DNA from: Panopea generosa
Taxonomy: Eukaryota; Mollusca; Bivalvia; Adapedonta; Hiatellidae
Reading direction: 5' to 3'
DNA: 64,000 bases
NCBI GenBank assembly: GCA_029582155.1
Contig: CM055911.1
Location: 49,994,901-50,058,900 of the forward strand
In this document: in pieces, positions 37,190 to 49,100 of the stretch
How the letters are laid out: each line of letters begins with the position of its first letter
How positions within the stretch are numbered: position 1 is the stretch's first letter
Position numbers and translations under genes: made by a program
Notes under the pieces: model-generated
What the model saw: the letters and a program-made list of their open reading frames with translations, nothing else
Told to the model about the DNA's origin: nothing
The model's database searches: none

Positions 37190-38430
37190 TCGTCTTATGG
37201 TTCTCATTATGTTTCTGTTCATCCTATGTTAAGTGTGTCTAACTAAGGTCATCTGTATTGGAACCCTCATCTCCATTACGTTATGTAATGCAAAGCTGTT
37301 AATGTCTCTGTATATGGAGGTTTTGAAGCTGTAAACGAAGTTGGAAATGTCCTGTTTAATGCCAATTATATCAGCGTTCTTTCAAAGGCAAATCTTCTTG
37401 CTTTCGGGTTTAGGTCTATGTTGTACCAAAGACGTATCATAAAGTACGATATCGTGGTCACTATTGCCAATGATGGTAAAGGTTTACATATCTGCTTAAC
37501 ACTTAAATGGGTGAAAAGGATGATATCTATCTGTTTGTTTTTCCTGGTAAGGAAGTCGACCTGCTAACCTAGATCTGTGTCAGCAACTATGTATAGAAAA
37601 AATTGATTCACTCTTGTCAGGTTTTAGTTCCCAGTGATAATAAGATATACCTGGTTGATGACTGGGAGGTTGAAATATCCACCTATCATTAGAATGTCCT
37701 TCTTGCAGCTTGATTTTAGGTTGGATATATATTTTATGGTGCCGGTTATATATTTATCATCATATATTCGGGTTTTCGGAGGTCTGTAGTAAGCTGCTAC
37801 CATCACCTTCTTTTGATTTGAGAATCTAATGGTTCTGAGCTGAAGGTCATGTTTATCTGCTATCAGTACACTATGATGGTCCATCTTCCTGCTCTGTACG
37901 TCATATCAAATTTATCCGGGTAGTATCTTAGGAATTTTGATGGATTCGTCTAGCCAAGTATCTGTGCCACGGATAATGCCAAGCTCCGTAGTCTATACTT
38001 GTTTCCAGTATTTTACTCTTTTTTCTCAGGCTTTGGAAGTTTATGGTAAAGAATCTGAGTTACTTTTTGTTATGTTGATCCTGCAGGTTTAGGTTATGAT
38101 GCTATGAATAGGACACTATTGCTGAGGAATGGTGGATGTGACTCGGTTTCAGAGCTCACGCTAGATCTCGACTGCATTGAACAACTGCAATACTGTCAAT
38201 CATAGCATAGAAGGATGAACAGAAATATTTTTAAACCTAAAGCTGATGTCAGTGCGATCCCCTGGGATTCAGTACATCTTTGTCGAGTTATTCGGCTTCT
38301 GACATGATGGGCAGTTCCATATATCTTCACTCTTCCCTAGCTCCAGGCATTCTTTGTGTAGTAACTTGTTGCAGCCATCACAAGCTGCTGAGTTTAGTTT
38401 ACAAACATTGTTACATATGGCATAGGGATA
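37190..38430 (-). pseudogene. LINE fragment: PHD-like finger and AP endonuclease region
   Basis: Read on the minus strand from about 38430. A cysteine motif (CDGCNKLLHKEC...WNCPSC, near 38300-38390) resembles the PHD finger found in ORF1 or the N-terminus of some CR1/L2-like LINEs. A decayed apurinic endonuclease domain follows: INFQSLRKK, then HHSVLIADK, AAYYRPP and a damaged GDFNLP box (GGYFNLPVI) within 37624-37884. The last part (KQIDIILF, LPSLAIVTTI) corresponds to the endonuclease C-terminus with its SDH box lost. Stops and frameshifts make it non-functional. It is cut at about 37190 by the inverted 21-bp array. Confidence 0.7.
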
Positions 38431-38499
38431 TTAAGGTCTGTGTGGATTTGGATTTGGTTCATTTCTACTTATTGGTAGCAATGTAAATATGTGAGAATA

Positions 38500-40235
38500 T
38501 CTGTTTTTTGGTGACCGGTAATTCCCTAATGAAGCGATGTCTACAGTAGCGTGGTCAAAAGTATATATACACGGTTGATTGGTGGGTTGTTAGATTCTGC
38601 AATGTAAAACCTCATTGGTTTTTTTTATATTCTGTGTCAGATATGATAATGAGTTACTGTTCATGGAGAAATGAAAGGGAACATTTCTTGGTGTATAGGG
38701 TGTTTGGACCGTTGGGGTCAGTGATCCAAAGCAATAAACAGAAATGAAGGAATGTTCGGTCTTCAGTTACTTTTTGTCCATGGAATACTTAACCAATCCA
38801 GCTTCCATGACGGTACCAAGGGCGATATGTCCCACCCGGCATAGCTTTAGCTCAGAGGACTTCTCACTAACTGACTTAATAAGATTTAGTGGATAAATGA
38901 TACCAAGGCGGGAAACTCAGTTATGGTAGCGGGAAACTCAGCTATCGTAGCTGGAAGAGTGTTCCACAGGTGTAAGGTCCTAGAGAAGAAACTTTTTTTA
39001 TAGATGTCATTACATGTGGTGAACTGTCTATACACATTTGAGTGGGCAGATTTGATTTACTGCGGCTAGGGTCAAAAACTCGTTCGGGATATCTACTAGG
39101 TCACTGATGACTTTGTAGAAGCTTATAAGCTGGATTTTTGACCCCCTGGATTGCAACGGTTCCTACTCAGGTGCTCAAGCAGACTTCTGTTTCACAAATA
39201 TTTTACTTAATTACTTTCCTAAGATTTCAATTTTTAAGTATGTGTTGGTGAAACAGGAGTCTGATGTTCTTATATCGATTTATTGTGTAACGAGCCGCTC
39301 GCCTTTGCACCATTTTCACTTTCATTATTTGGTCATTGTGGTGAAGGTTCCATACAGTTGCACAATATTCCAGGTTGGAATGATGTAGGCATTTGGCTGT
39401 GTATACACATTTACTGACTACAAATTACGCCTCGGGAATCGTATCTTGCTATTGGCCTTTTCAGCTACTCGGTTGATATAGTTTTTCCAGGTCATAGTTG
39501 CCTGAATATCGACTCCTAGGCACAATAGGTACTATCCTGTTTTTCGATTATGCATCCTTTCAATCGATATGTGTGTTTGACGGCGTTGCGTGATCTTGTA
39601 ATGCTTAGGATTCTGCATTTCAATGGATGAATTTACTTCCCAATTAGCTACTGCATGTAGGTCCTGTTGTACGGCATCGCAGCCAGGTGAATTGTTTATC
39701 GTTCAATAGACGATACAGTCGTCAGCAAAGAGTCGTGTCTTGAAGGCTATTTTCTCTGGTCGTTCATGAAGAGTAGAATGATTTAGAATCAGTCGGGTCA
39801 AAGTACAGTGCCTTGGGGAACACCACTAACTACTGGAACACTGTCTGAATTTGACTCCACAACAACTACATGTTGTGTTCTGGAATAGAGAAAAGATTTG
39901 ATCCAATGAAATATATTGCCCTTAATGCCAAAGTGATGTAGTTTTCTGAGCAGACTCTAGTGAGGAACACAGTCAAATACTTTTGAGAAATCTAGTATTA
40001 TCATATCCGTCTGTATTCCCTCGTCTAGTGCATACGTTAAGTCATGTGTAAGCGTCACTAACTGGATTTCTGCTCATACAAAAACCATGTTGACAGTCTG
40101 TAAGAATATTGTTTTCCTCTATATGCCTCATAACATTACTGACTATGGTGTACTCCATCAGCTTGCAACATAAGCAGGTGTTGAGGTATTGGCTTTTCCC
40201 TAGTCATCTGGTACGATTCTTGTTAGGTGTTAGTT
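38500..40235 (-). pseudogene. LINE fragment: reverse transcriptase to 3' end
   Basis: The minus strand shows, in order, RT block ASKLMEYTIVSNVMRHIEEN (near 40150), NNILTDCQHGF, the SGVPQGT motif (39807-39830), the catalytic LFADDCIVY (39705-39735), then the C-terminal parts YLGVDIQATMTWKNYINR-like (near 39490), LEYCATVW and VQRRAARY (near 39340-39290), and DLVDIPNEFL (near 39100). This is a CR1/Jockey-type non-LTR retrotransposon with many stops and frameshifts. The 5' part (endonuclease) is absent at this end. It lies upstream, in minus-strand terms, of the endonuclease fragment at 37190-38430, so the order is permuted. Confidence 0.85.
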
Positions 40236-40239
40236 TTAC

Positions 40240-40305
40240 GTAGCATGATTTGTCTAAGTTGTAATAATCGAAGTAAATCGAAACAAGCTTAAACTAAACT
40301 AAAAG
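40240..40305 (+). mobile_element. SINE family B, 3' tail only
   Basis: catgatttgtctaagttgta followed by acaagcttaaactaaac matches the 3' end of the other family B copies. Confidence 0.65.
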
Positions 40306-40309
40306 TAAC

Positions 40310-41815
40310 AGTTTTTCATGTCTGGTCCCTTGCTTTATGTGGGCAAGGACTTGTATAGAAGGACAGGAAACTTGCATCTCCTGACTAAACGATGAAACAG
40401 CACACGAAGGAGTCATAATTTGCAAATTAATCATTCATAATTCACAGGCAACTGATTCCTTGTACATGAACTGTAAGTTGTATGTAATCTTAGATATTTA
40501 AACATGTTTCAATCGCGCAAAATGCTCTTGAATTAAAGATATATCGTTATTTAAGCTGCAGTTTATATATTTTGTAATCACAAGCACTTCAACAAATTTA
40601 AACAGAAATTTCTGTGAATGTTATTGTTTTGATGACAATTTCATTCTACAGTGTAACAAATTTGATTTGTGTTCCTGAGATGAATGGAAGTGAAGATAAT
40701 TAAAAACGAGACATTGCGAGATTTCCCTTGAATACGCAAGCGTTCACAAAATCTCAATCAGTTGTCGTTCCTTCTCTTTATAATTTCTTACAGTTTTAAT
40801 ATATTCTTTTGCCAAATAAACACATATTACAATATTTATCATGCATATAAGTCAAATACAACTTAAGGCAAAAGGATCTGGCCATAAGTTCTCTCAACAT
40901 TAGATTCAGCCATCTCCTTGATGTGTGTTACTTTCTGGCAATTTCACAGACATGTACATTTCTTGGAAAAACACATCACACCCAAAAATAACTGATGTGT
41001 AATCACACTGTGAGAATATTACAAGCCAAATTTAATTGTGAGCTGATGTAGACAGGGTGAATGCAGAAAGAAAGTAGTTATTAATTAAAATAAAGAGACC
41101 CAGAGGGGAAGCGGGAGCTTTTCACAAGACCGAAAATTATTCTAATATATCTTAGTCAGTTTGATTAATTCCAGTATTATAGAAATGTTTGCATTAAAAC
41201 ACCGAATTTAGAATAATACGCAGCACATTTGTATTTTCATTTCAGACAGAATTATTGCCGGGTAAGCATTTTCCTTGTAGCTGGAATGTGACCGGGTAAG
41301 CCGAAACGTAGCCGGGTTTTAGTATCACCCGATGTTTACAAAGTATCACGGACGTGTATAAAAAACTAATCACCGATAATTTTTCAGGAAACACCATCAA
41401 GAACGCTGTCCGGTTGTTACAGGAAAAGTTTTACTAAATTAGTGAGGAACAGTTGAACCCAAGAAATTGGTAATTATGAATGCATAGATAGACATATATG
41501 GCTTGTTATTGTATAGAAAGATTTGTATTTATAAATTTACAATCTGTCGCGTAGTTGATGCAAAAACGTCTTCTGGATTTTTTGTTTGTTTTTAGCATCA
41601 GACCAAAATGTTTATTTGGGTAACATTTTGAAAATGTTATGTAGGGATATTTTATATTTATTTTTGAAAACATACAGTAGTATATTTAATAATTTAATAC
41701 CACTTTCTTTTTAGTAGATGTTTCCCTGCACAAATTTACGCCTGCCAAATATATCTCTTGTTATACATGTTCTGCTCTTGTGCCCAGATATGTATGTTGG
41801 TTAAACTGTCAGTTC
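40310..41815. other. Region upstream of the BTB gene; possible 5' UTR exon
   Basis: No coding signal. At 41255-41330 three 'gccgggta/gccgggtt' words occur in a slightly GC-richer patch. Sequence to about 41470 ends in gaaattggtaatta, which could be a donor. Because the BTB start codon sits 4 bases after a good acceptor, a non-coding first exon is expected somewhere here. Confidence 0.35.
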
Positions 41816-41819
41816 AGTT

Positions 41820-42355
41820 CGAACTTTATTATACCCCCGACAAATGAAGTTTGAGGGGGTATATTGGAGTCACCCTGTGGTCGGTCTGTCGGTCTATCCG
41901 TTGCAATTTTCCTTGTCCGGAGCATCACTTGAAAAGAACTGGATGGAATTTCATCAAACGTCATACAATGGTAGAATATAATGAGAGGAAGTGCAGTGTA
42001 CAAGAAACATAACTCTATTCTTGCTAATTACAGAGTTATTGCCCTTTGATATTTTTTCTTGTCCAGAGCATAACTTGAAAAGTACCGGATGGAATTTCAT
42101 CAAGCTTCATACAATGGTAGAATATAATGAGAGGAAGTGCAGTGTACAAGAAACATAACTCTATTCTTGCTAATTACAGAGTTATTGCCCTTTGATACAT
42201 TTCCCTTGTCCGGAGCATTACTTTTAAAGTACTGGTTTTTGTCTGGAGCATAACTTTAAAACTAATGGACATAATTTAATAAAACTTCATACAATGGTAA
42301 ACCATTTTCTGTCATGGCGGCGTTCGGGGGTATTCATCACCTTCAGTGATAGCTC
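41820..42355 (+). mobile_element. Interspersed repeat with TACCCCCG ends and a 146-bp internal tandem repeat
   Basis: It begins ttatacccccgacaaatg and ends ggcgttcgggggtattcatc, so the ends are inverted (TACCCCCGA / TACCCCCGAA). The word cttgtcc(g/a)gagcat starts units at 41912, 42058 and 42205, a period of 146-147 bases; the two full units are almost identical. Similar elements are, from memory, common in bivalve DNA. No coding capacity. Confidence 0.7.
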
Positions 42356-42690
42356 TAGTTTGATTTGTGCGTGATTCGACATTCTTTACACATGCATATA
42401 AACCAGCAAAAATGATTTTAATCCTATAGTGTAACTGCTTTTCAGAGGATGATTAAAAAAAAAGAGAAATGAACATAGCTTAGTAATAAAATTGTATTGT
42501 GTTTGTAAGAAGTTATATTTTAACAATGTACTCTTTAATGCCATTTTATAAATAGGCCAAATATGACATACCCAGCCCTTTATTTTAATTCCATTCTTCA
42601 ACAAGAGGACATATTTTAGGAGAGCAACTCTGATCAAAACAATTAATGATTATGCACTTTTGTTCCTTTTACCGGGCTGGTAAGTAGTGC

Positions 42691-42966
42691 TGGGTCCAAT
42701 TAGCTCAGTTGGTAGTGCGTCTGACTACCAATCTAGGGTTTGTGAGTTAGAATCATTGCCCAGCCACAGTTTCCCTGATGATTGATATGTATATACGACA
42801 TCAGTCTCATTATCGTTTGTCTCTCACCGCTGATTCAGTCGGGAAAGTTGTGGAGATGAGTACTGGTTAATCTTCCAGGATCTCACGAAAGAGTGCTTTC
42901 TTAACTTGATCATCTGTTTGTCCTCGATGGCATAAAATTGATTTTAAATATTCAATTAATCAATCA
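42691..42966 (+). mobile_element. SINE family A, full length
   Basis: tRNA-like head (attagctcagttggtagtgc; box B degenerate, gagttagaatcattg), body (gtctctcaccgctgattcag) and tail (gtcctcgatggcataaaatt, ttcaattaatcaatca). It lies about 220 bases before the BTB start codon, in the inferred 5' UTR intron. Confidence 0.85.
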
Positions 42967-43186
42967 TAGTTGAGGACAGCAGGCAGAGGTATGGTTGTTC
43001 TTCTGAGATTAATTTTGAGGTCTTCTTCTACCAATAATAACTGGATGCCATATAATATACCTTGTAGTTATGTTGAAAATGGTGTAACTTCCCTTCCCCC
43101 TGTTACTATGGCAACTGTTGTACAGACAGGATTATCCACTACATAATGTAACCACTATCATTTAGAGATGATGTACTTTCAGGACT

Positions 43187-46100
43187 ATGGCCGAGCTGAT
43201 GGAGTCACTGGAAGATTGGCAAGCCGGTAGAAGTTTGGTTGACTGTCATAAGTTCATGTTAAATAACGAAATAAACTTTGATGTTACGTTTCTTCTTGGA
43301 CAAAATCGGGAACCTGTCCGGGCGCACAAGTATATGCTCATCTGCAGAAGTTCAGTGTTTCAGTCTATTTTCTGCGGCACTATTGTTTGCGATGGTATCG
43401 ATACCATTCCAGTGTCAGATATTAGTGCTGAGATTTTCAGGACTCTCCTGTTGTAAGTGGATTTTTCAATATATTACAATGTATTATCAAATTGTCAATT
43501 GTCCTTATTAAAATATTAACCTCAGGCCATGATAAATTAATTGCTAGATGTTTGTCTCACCCGCCCCCTATTTTTATGTCACCCAAATTTTTTTCAAGAT
43601 TTCAAATATAAAAAAAAAGAGTAAAAAAACATAAAATAAAATTCTCCCACCCCCATTCCCTTTTTTTAAAGAAAATGTTTGATGAAATTTAATTAATTCA
43701 TAACGGTGTTATACAGTGGTGTAAAATAGCAAATAAATACTCAGCCTGAAGAATTATTGCAAGTAAAACCTATTTGATTGATGATAATTTTATTAATCGT
43801 TGCCACCCTATAGAGTATTAGTAATTTTAGATTTTTGGAGGATAGTGCAGAGATACACAAGATCCTTTTGTAGTGTCCCTGGTTCTTTTACATGCCCGGT
43901 GTTAAGCATCGATACATGGGACCTCAATTTTTGTTAAAGTCTCATCCGAAAGACTGATTAGTATTTTTAGTTGGAGGAGCGGGAATCGAACCTTTGACCC
44001 CTGGGTTTGCAGTCCAGTGTGTTAGGCACTGGACCACTAGTTTGTTTCGAGAAAAAAACACACCCTCTTTGCCCTTGATTTGTCACTTTATATAGTGTAT
44101 GGTTAATCAGCTATTGTTTTGTAATATAACAATCAAGAAACAATATTTGTTTGCATTTTGCAATTGTCTGTAGTAGCAATGTTTGAGTAGCATTGAGAAA
44201 TTCCTACTTGCTCAGAGTGGGATTTATAGCTCTGCTTACAATAAATAGAGGGCCACATGGAAGATTAGTTTTTAACTAAAGGTTTAACCCCCTTTAAGTA
44301 AAGTCTTTTCTTATTTCCTCACAAATTAAGAGGTGAAAGTTAAAAATTTAAAAGTCTGTTTTCAAAAATTATCATAAACAATTCATATATTTTTTGAAAC
44401 TGAATATCAGTGTTGGCCAAGTAATGTACAGGCTACATGAGTGATAAATTGCTAATAGAATGGAACAGGAATTTCTCACAAATAAGGCCATCCGTAAAAA
44501 AATAGACAGAAATAATGAAAAAAATGCTTTGAAAGGCAATAAAAAGTGTCGGAAACTGCAATTTTGAGTGAGTAAGTAGGAGCATGGCAAACAAGTTTTT
44601 TTTTAAGGACGGCCTTATGTAATGGAAAATTATTTTTCAAAAATGCTTTGAATTTTCATAATTTTGATAAGAACGTTTTGAACACACGACACTTCTCATT
44701 TTACAGATATATGTATTGTGATGAAGCGAACATTGTGACTGGCAATGTCAACTCCCTGTTATATGCAGCCAAGAAATACGGAGTGAAAGGATTGGTAGAC
44801 CAGTGTTTGGAGTTCCTGGAGTCGTCAATGTGTCCCAACAATGTTTGTGATATAATTGAACAGGTGAAAATAAACTTGATTATTTAGATTTTAAGTCGTA
44901 TATAGCATCCAGTTCTATTGCTGTTGGTGGGAGACACAAGATGCATTTACAAGTACATGTACAGTTGATTAAAGCAGTTATTTACGACAGGCTTTCTCCA
45001 TCAATAAAAACTAGAAATGCTATATATAACTTATGGTGTTAAACCCCTTTAATTAAATATTTTACAGAACAAATAAACTCTTCAGCACTGTGCTTGTGAC
45101 AATATTGGATAGGAAGTTTAGTTTTGCTTAGCATTGCTGTGTCACACCTGAAGATCTAATAAAAACTTCATGGTCACCTCAAATTTGTACTCAGTAACAC
45201 AATTTCTGAAATTCATATAAAAACACAAATTAAAGTAAAAATATTTTTCTCGGAGCATTTATGCTGATTTGCAGTAGAAGAAGATATTAACATTTTTAGC
45301 TCGTCAATTTTGTAAAAAATTTAGAGCTATTGTCATGACCATGGCATTGTCATTGTTGTCCGTTGGTTTAAAAATTATGTTTATCTCTGCTCATGTTATG
45401 GTGACTAAACTTCATAAACACATTCATACTATGTTATAGAAACAATGTAGATAGCTAAGTTACTTAATTAAATTTCCATACTTTGGGCTCTGAAACCTTA
45501 AGTTAAAGATTTTGTTTAGCTCAGGTTTGATTTTTTTTAAATCTATTTTATTTTTCATTTGTACTATTTATTCTGTAAACTGATCATCTGCAACTAAAAA
45601 AAGTTTGCATCATTGACCTTGACCTATTTAGTGGATTTGGTTAATATTTGATTATCATGTTGTAAATGTTTTATGTTAAGTTTGTTGTTTTTCCTCTGTT
45701 TCTGAACAAACTACTTATGTTATGGTGACTAAACTTCATAAACACATTCATTAATGGACTTTATAAAGACGAACATCTGCACCCACTTCCAGTGCTCTTA
45801 TTCCTTTTTGAGTTGAACATGAATTTTTTTATTGATTTTACTGTTATGTCCCTTTAACAACTGTATAGTGACAGTTATGTCCCCATGACAACTGTATTGT
45901 GGCAGTTATGTCCCCATAACAACTTTATTGTGTCAATTATGTCCTCTTAACAACTGTATAGTGGCAGTTATGACCCCTTAACAACTTTATTGTGACTGTT
46001 ATGTCCCATTAACAACATTATTTTGACAGTTATGTCCCTTTACCAACTGTATAGTGACAGTTATGTCCCCTTAACAACTGTAAAGTAGCAGTTATGATCA

Positions 46101-49100
46101 CTTAACAACTTTATTATTTATTATCACTGAAAATAAGACAAAATGTCTGTTTAAATCGGTGACTTGCTTATTTTAGGTAGCCACTAAAACAGATTTTATT
46201 GTTAGTTATTATTAAAACAGAACTGATCATAAATTGTTTTTCACGCACATTAGGTACACATGTATGATGGAAAAGACCTGGAAGCCAAGTGCTTTAACTT
46301 TGTGTTCAAGAACGCGACCACAGTTTTAAAATCTCAATCATTTGAGAATTTGTGTTCAGGATGTGTGGAACAAATTGTGAAGTCGGATGAGTTAGTGGTG
46401 GATGAGCAGTTACTGTATGAGGCAATGCTACGCTGGGCAGAGAAAAAATGTGTTCTAGGAGGGATGCAGGTAAATTTGTCAGCAGACCTGGTCCTGGTTA
46501 GCTCAGTCAGTAATATGGCTGACTATTTGTATTTTCAGGGCTAGAATTTAACTTTTTTGTGCACTGGCAATTTTGGCCAGTGCCTAAAATTTCAACTGGC
46601 CAAATTTGAAACCAACTAGCCAAACCAATTTTCGCAGAAACTTGTAGTCCTAAATAAACCCAAAATTAATTGTTTCAAAGCCTGCATGTTATTTAATATG
46701 CGTAACAAAACAAAATATTTAAAAAAATAAAATTGTCTTTGTTATTTATCATACTACGATAAATAAATGCATACAATGATACATCATTAATAAACACTTT
46801 TAACTAAACCAAAATATGAATCATGGATTCAACAATAACAAGAGTTTAATTAATATGGATGATCTGTCGATCGCGGTGGTTTCTACAATTGACACACCAT
46901 TTTGTCATTGTCAAGTTTATAGCCGTGCGTGATATTGAGCTGTCGCTCCCATTTCATTACAGTATTAACATAACGATTATTTCTCTTTTTTCTTGTTGGG
47001 ACTTATTTTATCAGCCACTTTAACAGCTGACAAAATATGTAAACAATAAATTTGACGGGTTTCAACTTTGCTTTTATTTTATAGAGTGAGAGCGGGATCA
47101 ATCAAACTAGATGCAGTCTACTCATTATGTTGTTGACGGGTGTAAACTTTACTTCCTTTTTGTAGAATGAACTTGAGATCAAAAACAATTGGACGCAGTC
47201 TACACATATAAAATATTTAATACATGTCATTGACAATCTTGCTGCTAGTGGGTAATTTGGCGCGAGAAGCAAAAGAAATTTGGTAAAATTGACAAGAACT
47301 CGTTATTTTTACCAGGATAATACTTGTTTATTTTCAAAAATCAATAAAATGAATGCAATAAGTAATTTTCTCAACTTGAAATCCACTCGCAAAAAAATGC
47401 CAGCTTAAGTAATTTCAACTCGCATTTTCAAAATACAGCTCGCATTTTGCGAGTGGCGAGTGCTTAAATTCGAGCCCTGATTTTTAACATTTTTATTTTC
47501 CTAGATAGCGAAACATGTTGTTACAACTTAGACAAATCATGCACAAAGTGTTCCTGGGTAGAACCAGTATTAAGCATATGCGGAGAAAGTGTCTTACCGA
47601 AGGACATCATACAAAACTGAAGCTGAGGATCAACCCACGACCTTTCAATCCTGGTGTAATGCTCTACCACTAGTAGCACTCCACTAGTGTATTATCAATC
47701 CAGAGGCTATTGCTTTGAATCCCTGCCTGGCCGCACCCTGTCTTTGTGATGACTGTGATATGTCTCATTGACATTAATCTCTCGCTGCTTATTCAAGCTA
47801 AAAGTTAACAGTTACTTGTGGAGTTGGGGTTTGCTCGACTACTGGTTAAGCTTCAGTATCCCAGAAAAGAGTGGTAGGTTAACTGATCGTCTGTCAGCCA
47901 TGAATTGCATGAAAAATATGCTAACTATTCAAACAAGCAATTTTCTTAGCCCTGTAACATAATGAAATTTAAAAAATTTCTTCTTTAATTGTCAAAAGTT
48001 TATAGGGTTATGGTTAGGCAAACAAACAGTTACTTTGTTGTTGTTTTCAATGAGAAAAACGAAATACCAGTATAAGCAAGGCATGTGCAGACCTTATTTG
48101 AATTAAAAATTGATAAGGACTTTGAATGACCCAGTAGTCATTTCGTGTCATATGCACGTACATATGTTTATAACTTGTATTGAATAACCCTGTAGTTATT
48201 TCATGTCATATGTACGTACATGTGTTAATTTATATGTAGTCCGCAGTGTTATTACAAAGTTTCTGTGTTAAATTTTATTTCTCAAATAAAATAATTCACA
48301 CGTTTCATGAGTGTCTCTTTCCATTTGCAAATAATGAGCAAAATACTTTTCAGTAAGGCCATAACAAATTAATCGATAGATTATCATCTCTGTCCGCCCG
48401 CTTATTTTCATGCTGCCCTGACCCTTTTTATTTTCATAAAAAAAAAAACAATAAATAAAAAACAACAAAAAAACATCAAAAATTTTAAAGATAAAAATAG
48501 AATCCTCCCGCCCGTTTACTTTTAATCTAGCAATTAATTTATAATGGCCTAACAAAAAACATTTGTTGAATGAAATCTTAATAACATTTTGCACTTGAAT
48601 TGGACACTGAAAAACACTTCTTCAGCACACAAATTCATTAAAACTGAACCATTCTTCACTATTTGTATGTGTTGTCAGTTTTAAACGTTTTGACATTGAT
48701 GAGTTCCGTTTGCTTAGATGCGGATCCAGGAGGTACATGTAGTAAAATACTGGTGAAGCTAAAAAATGAGTAGTAAAATATATTAACAGAAGTAAATTAC
48801 TTTAGCTAATTCATCGTAAGGATGTTATGAAATAACATAGTGTCTCCCATTGTCAATATGTGTTATATTAACAGATATCTGATGAAAACATACGCAACGC
48901 TCTCGTACCGGTACTGTATTATATTCGGTTTCCGCTGATGGACACGGCATACTTCACCATCAAAATTTCGACACGTAAGATCCTGAGCCCAGAGGAGGTG
49001 ATTAGTATATTCCAGTCTCACAATGGTCGAACACCACCAACTAACTGGCAGTTCAATAGTGACAGACGGCGGGGATATACAGTCTTCAGTGTCATACGGT

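Noticed and set aside
43970-44040. Functional tRNA-Cys gene (minus strand)
   Set aside because: The anticodon region fits, but the arms are mismatched and a known-type SINE body follows.
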